DNA of 64,000 nucleotides from contig CAMJZV010000014.1 of assembly GCA_946410305.1 (NCBI GenBank), positions 18,573 to 82,572 of the forward strand, written 5' to 3'. Numbering within the stretch: the stretch's first letter is position 1; each line of letters starts with the position of its first letter. The notes under the pieces are model-generated. The model was not told the DNA's origin, searched no databases, and saw nothing but the letters and a program-made list of their open reading frames with translations. Below are positions 24,732 to 35,481 of this stretch, in pieces. Source of the DNA: an uncultured Prevotellaceae bacterium (GTDB taxonomy: Bacteria; Bacteroidota; Bacteroidia; Bacteroidales; Bacteroidaceae). The translations under genes were made by a program, and so were the position numbers.

Positions 24732-25889
24732 ATGATTAATAAACAAACGTGGGACTTCATCCGCCAGCACAGTACTGATGATGTACGAAAACTGGCACTG
24801 CAGGGCAGCAAAAACACCGACGTAGACCTGCCAATGGCGCTGCAACAGATAGCAGGGCGACAGACAGCCCTGAAGAAGTTGCCATCATGGGCAGCACAAG
24901 ACGGCATTCTCTACCCACCACATCTGAATATGGAGCAGTGCTCCAGCGAACAGACGGCACGCTACAAGGCACAACTGGCTGGGAGCGGTGACACCTATGT
25001 AGACTTAACAGGGGGGCTGGGTGTCGACTTCTACTGGATGTCGCAGCACTTCAAGCAGCGCTACTACATCGAGCAGAATGCCGACCTCTGTACACTCACT
25101 GAGCACAACTTCCACACGCTGGGCCTTGCCTGTTCTGTATGTTGCTGCACGGCAGCGACGTACTTACCTGACATGCCCCACGCCGACGTCATCTTCCTGG
25201 ATCCAGCCCGTCGCAACGAACATGGCGGGCGCACCTACGACATCAGAGACTGTATGCCCAACGTTCTGGAACTATTGCCTCTCTTGATGGAGAAAGCCGA
25301 CAAGGTCATACTCAAGCTATCTCCTATGTTTGACTGGCGAAAAGCTGTCGACGACCTCCAGCATGTCACGGAGGTACACATCGTCAGTGTAGACAACGAG
25401 TGCAAGGAACTGCTATTAGTGCTCGAATCTGTAGAGGCTCCTTTACGCCTGGTATGCGTCAACAACGACCAACACTTCGAAGTACCATCGGCGAACACCC
25501 CTCACCACTCACCCATCACCACTCACCCATCATACCTCTACGAACCCAATGCCAGCATTATGAAGGCAGGATGCTTTGATGCGCTAGAGGAACGTTTTGC
25601 TGTACGACAGATATCCACCAACTCACACCTCTTCCTTTCTTCCGTTGAAATCGAGGATTTTCCTGGCCGACGCTTTCAAATATGCGCCATTTCATCGACA
25701 AACAAGCAAGCACTCAAGGCTGCGCTGACAGACATTGACCGCGCCAATATTACCGTTCGCAATTTCCCCATGTCTGTCGAGCAACTACGAAAAAAGCTCC
25801 ATATGAAAGACGGTGGCAGCACCTACATCTTTGCCACTACCGAGGCTGACGGAACGCACTGTCTGTACATTTGCCGTAAAATTGGTTAA
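24732..25889 (+). CDS. Class I SAM-dependent methyltransferase with THUMP-like domain
   Basis: A 385-residue protein of a conserved Bacteroidota methyltransferase family. Residues about 80-105 (TYVDLTGGLGVDFYWMS) form SAM motif I, VIFLDPARRN is motif IV (DPAR in place of DPPY/NPPY), and KLSPMFDW follows. The C-terminal region (NITVRNFPMSVEQLRKKLHMKDGG) is the THUMP-like part suggesting an RNA substrate. The target is unknown. The segment HHSPITTHPSY (about 257-268) is the translation of a heptad array between the two domains, probably a surface linker. Confidence 0.8.
   Translation: MINKQTWDFIRQHSTDDVRKLALQGSKNTDVDLPMALQQIAGRQTALKKLPSWAAQDGILYPPHLNMEQCSSEQTARYKAQLAGSGDTYVDLTGGLGVDFYWMSQHFKQRYYIEQNADLCTLTEHNFHTLGLACSVCCCTAATYLPDMPHADVIFLDPARRNEHGGRTYDIRDCMPNVLELLPLLMEKADKVILKLSPMFDWRKAVDDLQHVTEVHIVSVDNECKELLLVLESVEAPLRLVCVNNDQHFEVPSANTPHHSPITTHPSYLYEPNASIMKAGCFDALEERFAVRQISTNSHLFLSSVEIEDFPGRRFQICAISSTNKQALKAALTDIDRANITVRNFPMSVEQLRKKLHMKDGGSTYIFATTEADGTHCLYICRKIG
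25501..25535 (+). repeat. Heptad array 9, in frame in methyltransferase gene
   Basis: Exactly five heptads: CTCACCA and CTCACCC alternate with ATCACCA, ending ATCATAC. Encodes the interdomain stretch. Confidence 0.8.
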
Positions 25890-25893
25890 ATAT

Positions 25894-25925
25894 TTTGGGA
25901 ATCTCAGGCTTTTTCGTTACCTTTG
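25894..25925 (+). promoter_or_regulatory. Acetyltransferase-parE-S41 operon promoter
   Basis: TTTG, 20 bases, TACCTTTG, ending 25 bases before the ATG at 25951; consensus in both boxes and spacing. Confidence 0.8.
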
Positions 25926-25950
25926 CATGATATTAATCATGAATTGAAAA

Positions 25951-27105
25951 ATGTCACCAGTAGAGATTAGAAAAGTCACCAACAGGAAAGAGCTTGATGC
26001 TTTCATCCAACTCCACTACGACTTGTATCGAGGCAATGAGTATGACGCCCCCAACCTGTACAGCGATGAGATTCATACGCTGAGTAAGGACCGCAATGCT
26101 GCCTTTGAATTCTGTGAGGCAGAGTATTTTCTGGCTTATCGCGACAACAAGGTAGTGGGGCGCATTGCCGCCATTATCAACCACCGCGCCAACGACAAGT
26201 GGGAGCGTAAGAGTGTGCGATTCGGTTGGGTGGACTTCATTGACGACATCGAAGTTTCCAAAGCACTGTTCCATGCTGTAGAGCAGTGGGGCCGCGAGAA
26301 AGGCATGACAGAGATGATTGGTCCATTGGGTTTCACGGACATGGACCCAGAAGGCATGCTGATTGAAGGCTTCGACCAGTTGGGTACGATGGCAACCATC
26401 TACAACTATCCTTACTATCCTCAGCATATTGAGCAGATGGGTGGCTTTGCCAAGGACAACGACTATGTGGAATACAAGCTCATTGTGCCTAAGGAAGGTA
26501 TGCCTGAGAAATTCCGCAAAGTGGCTGAGATGGTGATGAAACGCTACAATCTGCACCCGATGCACCCCAAGCGCAGTCAGGTATTTGGCAAGGAGCAGTA
26601 TGGTCGCAAGGTACTTGACGTCGTCAACAAGTCGTTTGGTCACCTCTATGGCTATTCGCAGATGACGGAGCGCCAGATTGACGAATACCTGAAGATGTAC
26701 TTCCCCATGCTCGACATGGATATGCTGTGTCTCATTGAAGATTGGAACACGCCCAACCATGAGGTTATTGGCGTGGGCATCTCTATCACCAATATGACGC
26801 GTGCCCTGCAGAAGTGCAAGAACGGCCGTTTGTGGCCTTTCGGCTGGTGGCATTGCCTGCGTGCTCTGAAGTTCCACAAGGCAGAGTGCCTCGACTTGAT
26901 GCTCATCGGCATATTGCCAGAATACCAGCAGAAAGGCGCCAATGCCCTGCTCTTCTACGACCTCATCCCTATCTACCAGAAATATGGCTTCAAGTGGGGT
27001 GAGACCAATGTAGAGATGGAGACCAACGAGAAGGTACAGAGCCAGTGGCAGTATCTGGAGCACATACAGCATAAACGCAGAAGATGTTACAAGAAAAACT
27101 TATGA
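25951..27105 (+). CDS. GNAT-like N-acetyltransferase family protein
   Basis: A 384-residue protein conserved in Bacteroidota, annotated by family as N-acetyltransferase. The middle part ([21 protein letters not shown], then [16 protein letters not shown]) and the C-terminal [27 protein letters not shown], with the Q-x-x-G-A acetyl-CoA loop, fit a GNAT fold. The substrate is unknown. It overlaps parE by four bases (ATGA), so the two are translationally coupled, although no functional link is known. Confidence 0.75.
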   Translation: MSPVEIRKVTNRKELDAFIQLHYDLYRGNEYDAPNLYSDEIHTLSKDRNAAFEFCEAEYFLAYRDNKVVGRIAAIINHRANDKWERKSVRFGWVDFIDDIEVSKALFHAVEQWGREKGMTEMIGPLGFTDMDPEGMLIEGFDQLGTMATIYNYPYYPQHIEQMGGFAKDNDYVEYKLIVPKEGMPEKFRKVAEMVMKRYNLHPMHPKRSQVFGKEQYGRKVLDVVNKSFGHLYGYSQMTERQIDEYLKMYFPMLDMDMLCLIEDWNTPNHEVIGVGISITNMTRALQKCKNGRLWPFGWWHCLRALKFHKAECLDLMLIGILPEYQQKGANALLFYDLIPIYQKYGFKWGETNVEMETNEKVQSQWQYLEHIQHKRRRCYKKNL

Positions 27106-29066
27106 GTGACGAAAATACAATCCTAGAAGAACAGCAAGTTCAGTATACTGACGACAACATCCGACACCTCTCGGATATGGAGCACGTGCGCACCCGTCCC
27201 GGTATGTACATCGGCCGACTAGGTGATGGTTCACTGCCAGAAGACGGTATTTATGTACTGTTGAAAGAAGTCATCGACAACTCTATTGACGAATTCAAGA
27301 TGAAGGCTGGCGACCGTCTGGAGATTACTATCGACGACAACCTGCGTGTCTCTGTCCGTGACTATGGCCGTGGCATTCCGCAGGGTAAGCTCATCGAAGC
27401 GGTCAGCGTACTGAATACTGGTGGTAAGTACGACTCCAAGGCCTTCAAGAAGTCAGTAGGTCTGAATGGTGTGGGTGTCAAGGCCGTCAATGCGTTGAGT
27501 ACCCATTTCGAGGTAGCCAGCTATCGTGACGGCAAGGTGCGTCGTGCCACTTTCGAGCGCGGCATTCTGCAGAGCGATGCCACTGAGGACACTCAGGACG
27601 AGAATGGTACCTATATCTATTTCGAGCCTGACAACACGCTGTTCAAGGACTACACCTTCCACGACGACATCGTGGAGAACATGCTGCGCAACTACACCTA
27701 CCTGAATACGGGTCTGGCCATTATGTACAATGGTCGACGCATTCTCAGTCGTCATGGTTTGGAAGACTTGTTGAAAGACCGTATGACCAACGACCCGCTG
27801 TATCCCATTATCCATCTGAAAGGCGAGGACATCGAGGTGGCTTTCACCCATTCCAACCAGTATGGTGAGGAGTATTACTCTTTCGTCAATGGTCAGCACA
27901 CCACGCAGGGTGGTACCCACCAGAGTGCTTTCAAGGAGCATATCGCCAAGACTATCAAGGAGTTCTTCGGCAAATACGAATATGGTGACATCCGTACGGG
28001 TATCGTCGCTGCCATTGCCATCAATGTGGAGGAACCCGTCTTCGAGAGTCAGACGAAGATCAAGTTGGGTTCTACGCAGATGGCTCCCGATGGGGAAACC
28101 ATTAACAAGTATGTCGGCGACTTCATCAAGCAGCAGGTCGACAACTACCTGCATATCCATCAGGATGTTGCTGAGGTCATCGAGGGTAAGATCAAGGAGA
28201 CGGAACGTGAACGCAAGGCAATGGCGGGTGTCACCAAGTTGGCCCGTGAGCGTGCCAAGAAGGCTAACCTTCACAACCGCAAGTTGCGCGACTGTCGCAT
28301 CCACTTCTCTGACGTGAAAAACGACCGCAAAGAGGATTCATGCATCTTCATCACGGAGGGTGATTCTGCCAGCGGCTCCATCACCAAGAGCCGCGACGTC
28401 AATACGCAGGCCGTCTTCTCACTACGTGGTAAACCTCTTAACTCCTTCGGACTGACCAAGAAGGTGGTTTATGAAAATGAAGAGTTCAACCTATTGCAGG
28501 CTGCCCTTGACATTGAGGAAGGTCTCGACACCCTACGTTATAATAAGGTCATCGTCGCTACCGATGCCGATGTCGACGGCATGCACATTCGATTGCTTAT
28601 CATCACTTTCTTCCTACAGTTCTTCCCAGAGCTTATCAAGAAAGGCCATGTCTATGTGTTGCAGACCCCACTGTTCCGCGTTCGCAACAAGCGTACGAAG
28701 ATCAAGAACAAGCAGGTGCTGGCTGCTGAAGACGCCAAAAAGGCCAATAGCCAATCGCCAAAAGCTAAAAGCGATTTCGTGACTCGCTATTGCTACAGCG
28801 ACGAAGAGCGCGTCAAAGCGATACAGGACCTAGGCCCCGATCCAGAGATTACGCGATTCAAAGGTCTTGGCGAGATCAGTCCTGAGGAGTTTGCCGGTTT
28901 CATCGGTCCCGACATGCGCCTTGAGCAGGTCACCCTCCACAAGAACGACCAAGTACAGAAGCTCTTGGAGTATTATATGGGCAAGAACACCATGGAACGT
29001 CAGAACTTCATCATAGACAACCTCGTCATCGAGGAAGACAAACCAGAGGATTATGACTATGAATAA
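27102..29066 (+). CDS. parE: DNA topoisomerase IV subunit B
   Basis: ATPase subunit of the decatenating topoisomerase. The 654-residue protein carries GHKL motifs ([31 protein letters not shown]), [14 protein letters not shown] and DADVDGMHI, and the C-terminal [13 protein letters not shown]. It is the second GyrB-type protein in the window; DSAS instead of DSAG and the absence of the gyrase-type insertions favour ParE. The start at 27102 gives the usual ATGA overlap. Residues about 546-560 ([15 protein letters not shown]) are encoded by heptads and interrupt the TOPRIM-to-C-terminus region. Confidence 0.92.
   Translation: MSDENTILEEQQVQYTDDNIRHLSDMEHVRTRPGMYIGRLGDGSLPEDGIYVLLKEVIDNSIDEFKMKAGDRLEITIDDNLRVSVRDYGRGIPQGKLIEAVSVLNTGGKYDSKAFKKSVGLNGVGVKAVNALSTHFEVASYRDGKVRRATFERGILQSDATEDTQDENGTYIYFEPDNTLFKDYTFHDDIVENMLRNYTYLNTGLAIMYNGRRILSRHGLEDLLKDRMTNDPLYPIIHLKGEDIEVAFTHSNQYGEEYYSFVNGQHTTQGGTHQSAFKEHIAKTIKEFFGKYEYGDIRTGIVAAIAINVEEPVFESQTKIKLGSTQMAPDGETINKYVGDFIKQQVDNYLHIHQDVAEVIEGKIKETERERKAMAGVTKLARERAKKANLHNRKLRDCRIHFSDVKNDRKEDSCIFITEGDSASGSITKSRDVNTQAVFSLRGKPLNSFGLTKKVVYENEEFNLLQAALDIEEGLDTLRYNKVIVATDADVDGMHIRLLIITFFLQFFPELIKKGHVYVLQTPLFRVRNKRTKIKNKQVLAAEDAKKANSQSPKAKSDFVTRYCYSDEERVKAIQDLGPDPEITRFKGLGEISPEEFAGFIGPDMRLEQVTLHKNDQVQKLLEYYMGKNTMERQNFIIDNLVIEEDKPEDYDYE
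28734..28777 (+). repeat. Heptad array 10, in frame in parE
   Basis: Units GCCAATA, GCCAATC, then GCCAAAA and GCTAAAA variants. Same word family as arrays 5 and 19. Confidence 0.75.
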
Positions 29067-30636
29067 GCGACTACTGTATATCGCACTGCTAGGACTGATT
29101 CCCTATATAAGCTTTGCTCAGTTTAAGTTTGGCGCAAGCGAAAAGTCTCCTTTGCTGAAACTTAGCTATGCTGAGCAGATGATAAAAGACTATTACGTAG
29201 AATCTGTCGACGAGAACAAGCTGGTAGAGGATGGCATCCGTGGCATGCTGGAGAAGCTGGACCCCCACTCCACCTATTCTACACCCAAGGAAGTCAAGGA
29301 GATGAACGAGCCTCTGCAAGGCAACTTCGAGGGTATCGGCGTACAGTTCAATATGGTGGAAGACACGCTACTCGTTATCCAGACCGTCAGCGGCGGTCCT
29401 TCCGAGAAGATGGGCATCTTGGCTGGCGACCGAATCGTCACAGTCAACGATACCGCCATTGCAGGTGTCAAGATGTCGAAGGAGGAGATCATGAAGCGCC
29501 TGCGTGGTCCCAAGGGCACAAAGGTGCTGCTGGGTATTGTGCGTCCAGGCATCAGCGACCGCCTCACCTTTACCATCACCCGCGACAAGATTCCCGTCAA
29601 CTCCATCGATGCCACCTATATGATACGTCCTGATGTGGGCTATGTCCGTATAGGTAGCTTTGGAGCCACTACGCCTAACGAATTCCACGAGAGTCTGAAG
29701 GAGCTGCTCTCACAGGGCATGCAGACCCTGGTCCTCGACCTTCAGGAGAATGGCGGCGGCTATCTACAGGCTGCCGTAGAGGTTGCCAACCAACTGTTGG
29801 AGCGCGGCAGCCTCATCGTCTATACGGAAGGACGCCGTGTAGACCGCATAGAATACAAGGCACGTGGCGGCGGTCTCTTCACTCAAGGAAAGGTCATCGT
29901 ACTGGTCGACAGCTATACCGCCTCGGCAGCAGAGATTGTCTCTGGTGCCATTCAAGACCATGACCGTGGTATTATTGTAGGTCGTCGCACCTTTGGTAAA
30001 GGCTTGGTGCAGCGCCCCATCGACCTGCCTGACGGCTCTATGATCAGACTGACCATCGCCCACTACTACACACCCGCTGGCCGTTGCATCCAGAAGCCTT
30101 ACGAGAAAGGCAAGAAGCTGGACTATGCCATGGATGTCAACAACCGTCTGAAGAGTGGCGAACTGATGAGTGCCGACAGCGTCCATTTCAGCGACTCTCT
30201 GAAGTACTACACACTCCGTGAGCACCGCGTAGTATATGGTGGCGGAGGCATTATGCCCGACGAGTTCGTGCCACTAGATACCACCAAATATACACGATTC
30301 CATCGGGAACTCGCCGCCAAGTCGATACTCATCAACCAGAATCTGCGCTATGTCGACGGCCACCGTAAGGAGCTCCATAAGAAGTATCCCACCTTTGCCG
30401 AGTTCCAAAAGGGATATACCATTCCGCAAAAGCTTATCGACAACATCCTGTCAGCGGGTAAGAAGCAGAAGATTACCCCCAAGGACGATGCCGAATTGCA
30501 GCGCACGCTGCCATACTTGCGCCAGCAGCTGAAGGCACTGATTGCCCGTGACCTGTGGTCGATGAATGAGTACTTTGCCGTCATGAACGAGCAGAGCGAC
30601 ATCGTACAGCGCGCCCTGCAGCTGATAGAAAAATAG
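29053..30636 (+). CDS. S41 family C-terminal processing peptidase
   Basis: A 527-residue periplasmic serine protease of the CtpA/Prc class. Signal peptide ([21 protein letters not shown]), a PDZ domain near 85-160 ([28 protein letters not shown]) and the catalytic region [16 protein letters not shown] (Ser) and [11 protein letters not shown] (Lys) are visible. It overlaps the end of parE by 14 bases from the first ATG, or eight from the second ATG at 29059; either start gives the same signal peptide core. Probable role is processing or quality control of envelope proteins. Confidence 0.88.
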   Translation: MTMNKRLLYIALLGLIPYISFAQFKFGASEKSPLLKLSYAEQMIKDYYVESVDENKLVEDGIRGMLEKLDPHSTYSTPKEVKEMNEPLQGNFEGIGVQFNMVEDTLLVIQTVSGGPSEKMGILAGDRIVTVNDTAIAGVKMSKEEIMKRLRGPKGTKVLLGIVRPGISDRLTFTITRDKIPVNSIDATYMIRPDVGYVRIGSFGATTPNEFHESLKELLSQGMQTLVLDLQENGGGYLQAAVEVANQLLERGSLIVYTEGRRVDRIEYKARGGGLFTQGKVIVLVDSYTASAAEIVSGAIQDHDRGIIVGRRTFGKGLVQRPIDLPDGSMIRLTIAHYYTPAGRCIQKPYEKGKKLDYAMDVNNRLKSGELMSADSVHFSDSLKYYTLREHRVVYGGGGIMPDEFVPLDTTKYTRFHRELAAKSILINQNLRYVDGHRKELHKKYPTFAEFQKGYTIPQKLIDNILSAGKKQKITPKDDAELQRTLPYLRQQLKALIARDLWSMNEYFAVMNEQSDIVQRALQLIEK

Positions 30637-30664
30637 AATTTCGTTAACTTAAAGAACAATACAA

Positions 30665-32254
30665 ATGATGAAACTAAAGGACATCTTAAACGGACAGCTG
30701 AATGCTGCCGAGTGGGAAGCCAAAGGCTATGAGCTTCCTAAGTATAATATTAAAGATGTACGCGAGAAGACCGCCAAGAATCCTACATGGGTACACTTCG
30801 GTGGTGGCAACATCTTCCGTGCCTTCCCCGCTGCCATCCTCAACGATGCGCTGAACACTGGCAAGTACGACCGTGGTGTGATTGTAGCAGAGACCTTCGA
30901 CTTCGAAGTCATCGACAAGGCCTACGCTCCCTACGACAACCTGTCGCTCTGCGTCAACCTCTGCTCTGACGGCTCTATTGAGAAGAAAGTCATCGCCTCA
31001 GTGACAGAAGCGCTGAAGGCTGACCCACAGTTCCCCGACTGGAACCGACTGGTAGAGATCTTCAAGAATCCTTCCCTGCAGATGATTTCGTTCACCATCA
31101 CTGAGAAAGGCTATACCTTCAACGATGCCGACCTCGCTCGTGGCATGAAGCCCCTCTTCGCAATGGGTAAGGTGTGCGCCCTACTGTTTGAAAGATATAA
31201 AGCAGGCAAACTGCCGCTCACCGTACAGTCTATGGACAACTGCTCGCACAATGGCGACAAGGTAAAGGCTGGTGTCTTTGCCTATGCTGAGCGTTGGCTG
31301 CAGGACGGCCTGGTAGAGCAGGGCTTCATTGACTACCTGAAGGACGAGACGAAGATTACCTTCCCCTGGTCTATGATTGACAAGATTACGCCACGTCCTC
31401 ATGAGAAGGTTAAGGAGCTGCTGGCTGCCGACGGTTTCGAGGACAATGACTACATCGAGACCGAGAAGCACACCTTCACAGCACCCTTCGTCAATGCTGA
31501 GGAGGTACAGTATCTGGTCATCGAAGACCACTACACCAACGGTCGTCCGCCACTCGACTTGGGCGGTGCCCTCTATACCACCCGTGAGACCGTCGACAAG
31601 GTAGAGACCATGAAGGTTACCACCTGTCTGAACCCGCTGCATACCGCCATGTCTATCTATGGCTGCATGCTCGACTACACGCTCATCTCTGCCGAGATGA
31701 AGGACGACGACCTGCGTGCGTTCATCCAGAAGATTGGTTATATGGAGGCCATGCCTGTCGTTGTTGACCCAGGCGTGCTGAACCCCTACGAGTTCATTGG
31801 TGCCGTGCTCAACAAGCGTCTGCCCAACCCCTTCATGCCCGACGCTCCTCAGCGCATCGCTATGGATACTTCCCAGAAGCTGCCCATCCGCTTTGGTGAG
31901 ACGCTGAAGAAGTATATTGCCCGTGGTCTTGACAAGTCCAACCTTGTTCTCATCCCTCTCACACTGGCTGGCTACGCCCGCTACCTGAAGGGCCTCAAGG
32001 ACGACCTCACCGCCTTCGAGCCCTCTCCCGACCCCATGTTGGCAGAGCTACAGGCTATCGTTGCCCCCTTGGAGATTGGCAAGGCTGATCAGGACTGGAG
32101 TCCGCTGAAGCAGCTCTACAGCCGCAAGGATGTCTTCGGTCTCGACCTCTATGAGGCTGGCTTTGGCGACCAGATAGAAGGCATGGTCAAGGAGCTCTAT
32201 GCAGGCAAGGGTGCTGTACGCGCCACGTTGCATAAGTACGTTGCCGCAAGATAA
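30665..32254 (+). CDS. Mannitol dehydrogenase family oxidoreductase (UxuB-like)
   Basis: A 529-residue polyol/mannonate dehydrogenase. It has an N-terminal Rossmann region with VHFGGGNIFRAFPAAIL, a central VQSMDNCSHNGDK with the family Asn/His, and the C-terminal domain (TTCLNPLHTAMSIYGCML, which carries the K/N/H region). Family members act on mannitol, fructuronate/mannonate, tagaturonate or arabitol; sequence alone does not settle it. With kdgK in the same window, D-mannonate oxidoreductase is a fair guess. It stands alone and ends in a bidirectional terminator. Confidence 0.8.
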   Translation: MMKLKDILNGQLNAAEWEAKGYELPKYNIKDVREKTAKNPTWVHFGGGNIFRAFPAAILNDALNTGKYDRGVIVAETFDFEVIDKAYAPYDNLSLCVNLCSDGSIEKKVIASVTEALKADPQFPDWNRLVEIFKNPSLQMISFTITEKGYTFNDADLARGMKPLFAMGKVCALLFERYKAGKLPLTVQSMDNCSHNGDKVKAGVFAYAERWLQDGLVEQGFIDYLKDETKITFPWSMIDKITPRPHEKVKELLAADGFEDNDYIETEKHTFTAPFVNAEEVQYLVIEDHYTNGRPPLDLGGALYTTRETVDKVETMKVTTCLNPLHTAMSIYGCMLDYTLISAEMKDDDLRAFIQKIGYMEAMPVVVDPGVLNPYEFIGAVLNKRLPNPFMPDAPQRIAMDTSQKLPIRFGETLKKYIARGLDKSNLVLIPLTLAGYARYLKGLKDDLTAFEPSPDPMLAELQAIVAPLEIGKADQDWSPLKQLYSRKDVFGLDLYEAGFGDQIEGMVKELYAGKGAVRATLHKYVAAR

Positions 32255-32313
32255 CTAGACATTAGAAGTTTTTGCGAGAAAAAGTGGCGAAGAGACAGAT
32301 ACCAATGACAACG

Positions 32314-32347
32314 AAAAACGGAAGCCAATCGTGACTTCCGTTTTTTT
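32314..32347. terminator. Bidirectional terminator
   Basis: AAAACGGAAG / CTTCCGTTTT stem around a ten-base loop, A-rich on the left and seven T on the right; serves the dehydrogenase and, on the minus strand, the GH127 gene. Confidence 0.8.
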
Positions 32348-32349
32348 GA

Positions 32350-34659
32350 TTACTTGCAGAGACGAATCTCGTGGATGCGTGGCGTCTGTTTGCCCTGCTC
32401 GGCAGCGAGGGTGAGCGTGATGCTTTCCTTCTGCAGGGTAGCGGGCAGATTGACAAGGGCAACGCCCTGACCATCCAAGCGGACGGTATCGAGGACAGTG
32501 CCATCGATGCTGACAACGACGCGGTCGTAGGCGGCAAAGCCCTTCAGGCGTAGCACGTTGGCACCCTGTGCCTTCAGCTGGTAAGAGAAAGAGCCACGAG
32601 CAGTACGCCAGTGCATGCCTTCGTCGTAACCGCTCCAAGCGTTGTTGGCCTTGAAGAAGTGGTCGCTCTCCGACTGCTGCTCACCACAGAACACCTTGTC
32701 GATGGTCTTGGCCTCCATATCCATGTTGGCCTTCTCGGCAGCTGCCAGCTCAGCCTGCTTGGCAGCCCATTCCGACTGGGAATAGAGGGGGAAGTAGATC
32801 TGATAGCGGCACTCGTAGAGCTGGTAGAAGGGTACCAGTTGGATGCCCTCATAGGCGGGAGTCGTCAGTCCCTTCAGCTGGAAGGTCAGCGGTTTGCCGT
32901 CAACGGGAGCGATGTGTGACATAACCTCCTCGGCAGTGCCTATCATGGCAGGCATCTGAGCCTGTGGTACCTTCGGACCATTGGCGATGTGTCCGCCACG
33001 GCTGTCGTCGGCAAAGAGTCCGTCCTGACGGTCGGTGCCCGTCTTGGCAGCCAGCACGAGGGGACCATAGAGGAACGAATACTGCGGCTTGCCATCAGGC
33101 GTGGTCATCGCTGTCAGGTGCATGGGCATCTCTACACGCAGCTGGTCGCCATTCTTCCAACGGCGGTCGACGACGAGGTAGCCGTTAGCAGCTATCTTGT
33201 AGTCGACGGGGTCGCCATTGACCGTAACCTGCACGGTGCTGGCCCATGCGGGCTTGCGCACCTTGACGGCAAACTGGCGAGCTTTCTTCAGCTCGAGGGT
33301 CAGCGTGGTGGCTTCCTCCTGCGGGAAGCGGTTCTCCTGCTTCACAGTCAGGCCGTCCCACGACAGCGTAGAAGGGATGAAGAGGTTGACGATGAGGTCG
33401 TTGCCTTCGTGGGCATAGATCATCTCACCATAGCGGCCTGGATTCTCGATACCTGTACCCACACAGCACCACATCGAGGTCTGCGGCTGCGAATAGACGC
33501 GGTAGTGACCGGCACGCATGGGGGTGAAGTAGACGAAGCCGCCCTGTACGGGGTTCATCGTCGAGAGGATATGGTTGTAGAGGGCACGCTCGTAGTAGTC
33601 GATATAGTTTTTGTCGGCAGTGGTCTGATAGAGCATCTTGCTCAGTCGCAGCATGTTATACGTGTTACAGCTCTCAGGACCCTGCTCTGATGCCAGCAGA
33701 CTGGTGAAGTTGTCGGTGGGGTTGAAGTGCTCACGCTCGGAGTTGCCACCGATGCTGACGCTGCGATGGTTGACCACCACGTCCCAGAAGAATTTGACAG
33801 CACGGTCCCAGTCGCTGAGTCCCTCCAAGTCGGCAATACGCTTGTAACCGATAATCTTTGGAATCTGTGTATTGGCATGCATACCCGTCAGCTTGTCCTC
33901 GCCCTTCAGCAGCGGCTGCAGGATGCGCTGGTCACTGAACTGGTGAGCCAGCTTGAGGTACTTCTTATCGCCCGTGAGCTCAGCAACATCGGCAAACGAC
34001 TCGTTGAGTCCACCATGTTCGCTGATAAGCATCTGCTGAATCTGGTCGTCGCTCAGCTTACTGACCTCGTTGACCATCCAGTCGGTCAGCTTGACGAGCA
34101 TCTCCTTGGCCTGCTGACGACCTGCAATGAGGTAGGCGTCGCGCAGTCCGGCATAGATCTTATGGATATTATAAAGAGGTACCCAGCGGTTGTTCAGTCC
34201 GAAGGAGTTGGGATGGATGTCGCCTTTGGCGATCTGTCCCCATATCTCGTTGGGGTTGGGCACACCACCCACATAGCCGTCCTGACGGGCATCCTGACAG
34301 CGTTTCAGTTCGCTGAGCACATAGTCTAGACGGGCGCTGATTTCCTGGTTTCCTGTGGCAGCCACCATATAGCTCAGTGCCGACACATAGTGTCCGCCGA
34401 TGTGACCGTCCAGTCCTGTATTCTCCCAGTTGGTGTAGTTCTCTGCTTTAGGTGTCAGTCCGGCCCCCTTCAGGTAGGGTGCCAACAGTCGGTCAGCATC
34501 CAATGCCAAGAGGTAGTGGATGTCAGCCTGTTGGTTACGAAGGAACTGACTATCAGTCAGTCTGACACTACTAATAGGGAAGGTCTCGATAAGTTTTGTC
34601 TGTGCTGCACTTGCAGACAAGGCAATAGCCGTCAGGCCAATAATGAATAGTCGTCTCAT
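32350..34659 (-). CDS. Glycoside hydrolase family 127 (beta-L-arabinofuranosidase type)
   Basis: Predicted secreted enzyme of 769 residues that would release beta-L-arabinofuranose from plant glycans. Signal peptide MRRLFIIGLTAIALSASAA; (alpha/alpha)6 barrel with GLDGHIGGHYVSALSYM, the metal/catalytic cluster GPESCNTYNMLRLSKML (Glu and Cys) and SMWCCVGTGIE (Cys pair), as expected for the zinc-thiolate site of GH127; then beta-sandwich domains. A C-terminal extension (from about 640) adds a carbohydrate-binding-like sandwich. The ATG at 34659 starts the signal peptide. No SusC/D genes are adjacent, so it is not part of a visible utilisation locus. Confidence 0.88.
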   Translation of the reverse strand: MRRLFIIGLTAIALSASAAQTKLIETFPISSVRLTDSQFLRNQQADIHYLLALDADRLLAPYLKGAGLTPKAENYTNWENTGLDGHIGGHYVSALSYMVAATGNQEISARLDYVLSELKRCQDARQDGYVGGVPNPNEIWGQIAKGDIHPNSFGLNNRWVPLYNIHKIYAGLRDAYLIAGRQQAKEMLVKLTDWMVNEVSKLSDDQIQQMLISEHGGLNESFADVAELTGDKKYLKLAHQFSDQRILQPLLKGEDKLTGMHANTQIPKIIGYKRIADLEGLSDWDRAVKFFWDVVVNHRSVSIGGNSEREHFNPTDNFTSLLASEQGPESCNTYNMLRLSKMLYQTTADKNYIDYYERALYNHILSTMNPVQGGFVYFTPMRAGHYRVYSQPQTSMWCCVGTGIENPGRYGEMIYAHEGNDLIVNLFIPSTLSWDGLTVKQENRFPQEEATTLTLELKKARQFAVKVRKPAWASTVQVTVNGDPVDYKIAANGYLVVDRRWKNGDQLRVEMPMHLTAMTTPDGKPQYSFLYGPLVLAAKTGTDRQDGLFADDSRGGHIANGPKVPQAQMPAMIGTAEEVMSHIAPVDGKPLTFQLKGLTTPAYEGIQLVPFYQLYECRYQIYFPLYSQSEWAAKQAELAAAEKANMDMEAKTIDKVFCGEQQSESDHFFKANNAWSGYDEGMHWRTARGSFSYQLKAQGANVLRLKGFAAYDRVVVSIDGTVLDTVRLDGQGVALVNLPATLQKESITLTLAAEQGKQTPRIHEIRLCK

Positions 34660-34703
34660 GGATTGTTCTGTTAGTTCTGCCTGCAAGGCTGCGGTTAAGC
34701 GAG

Positions 34704-34728
34704 GGCAATCAAACAAGTTTGAATTGCC
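34704..34728 (-). promoter_or_regulatory. Leader hairpin upstream of GH127
   Basis: GGCAAT and CAAAC pair with GTTTG and ATTGCC around a two-base loop with one bulged base, inside the roughly 100-base 5' leader of the GH127 gene. It could affect translation or be part of an interspersed repeat; neither can be shown here. Confidence 0.35.
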
Positions 34729-34760
34729 GAGCGAAAGCAGACTCGCATCGTTTCACGCTG

Positions 34761-34791
34761 CAAAGTTACAAAAAAAGGTTGTAAAGAACAA
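34761..34791 (-). promoter_or_regulatory. GH127 promoter
   Basis: Minus strand TTG, 20 bases, TAACTTTG, 102 bases before the ATG, giving one of the longest leaders in the window. Confidence 0.7.
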
Positions 34792-34904
34792 CGGTTTTTG
34801 GAAGATTAACGCTAACCGTTTCTAAGAAACGCTTGCCAAAGCGAGAATTCGGCCTGTAATAAAGGCAAGACGGGGAAGTTAACGACAATGCTTTTTAAAA
34901 AAAA

Positions 34905-35400
34905 CTTTCACTTTCACACTCAGTGCTGAAAGTCCCTGTAGATAGGGACTCGCGGGCATTTCCTGCGGGCGCGAAGGCCCGAAGACGTTTCACATCGCTT
35001 TCACAAAACCTTCACCGAACCTCGCCCGCGCGATGTGAAAGCGGTGTGAAAGCGATGTGAAAGCAAATTCCGGATGCGGATAGGCCGAAACGCCTTTGTA
35101 CAGGGCGCTTGCACCCTATCGGTGAAAGGTGAAACGTATTTTTTGAAAACCTCTCGCGCGCGGAACACCTACGCGCACGTACATTATATATGCGCCCAAG
35201 ACAGACTGATACCTCTGCGTATTAGCTTGTCCCAGTCACGAGACAGCTGTTCCCGTCAGAAAGTGGTACGACTTTTCAAAAAGTGGTACGACTTTTCAGA
35301 AAGTCCTACCACTTTTCCGCATATCAGCTGTTCCCGCCGCCGTATCAGCTGTTCCTGTCGCAAGGAACGCCCATCCCGCGCACGGGAGTCGCTTCCTCCT
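34905..35400. repeat. Large non-coding repeat element E1
   Basis: No convincing gene lies in the 822 bases between the GH127 and symporter starts. E1 contains a hairpin AGTCCCT / AGGGACT (34931-34950), GATGTGAAAGC in three near copies at 35031-35065 with the inverted form at 34988, three words of the type AAAGTGGTACGACTTTT (35260, 35279, and inverted at 35300), and CAGCTGTTCC at 35244, 35325 and 35346. The same layout with other words recurs in E2 at 63335-63835. It is GC-richer and codon-structure-free compared with flanking genes. Confidence 0.65.
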
Positions 35401-35441
35401 TTAGCTCCATGGCTCCGTAGAATCGGAAAAACTCAAATTTA

Positions 35442-35473
35442 TTTGGTTTTTCTCTCGGTTTGCACTACCTTTG
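35442..35473 (+). promoter_or_regulatory. Symporter promoter
   Basis: TTTG, 20 bases, TACCTTTG; the -7 box ends eight bases before the ATG. Confidence 0.8.
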
Positions 35474-35481
35474 CACACCGT

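Noticed and set aside
25954..27072. Open frame of 372 codons antisense to the acetyltransferase gene
   Set aside because: The sense strand has a consensus promoter, family motifs and coupling to parE; the antisense product shows no recognisable domain.
35074..35481. N-terminal extension of the symporter of about 136 residues
   Set aside because: It runs through repeat element E1 and the promoter, has Arg/Ser/Cys-rich repeat-like composition and no family similarity.
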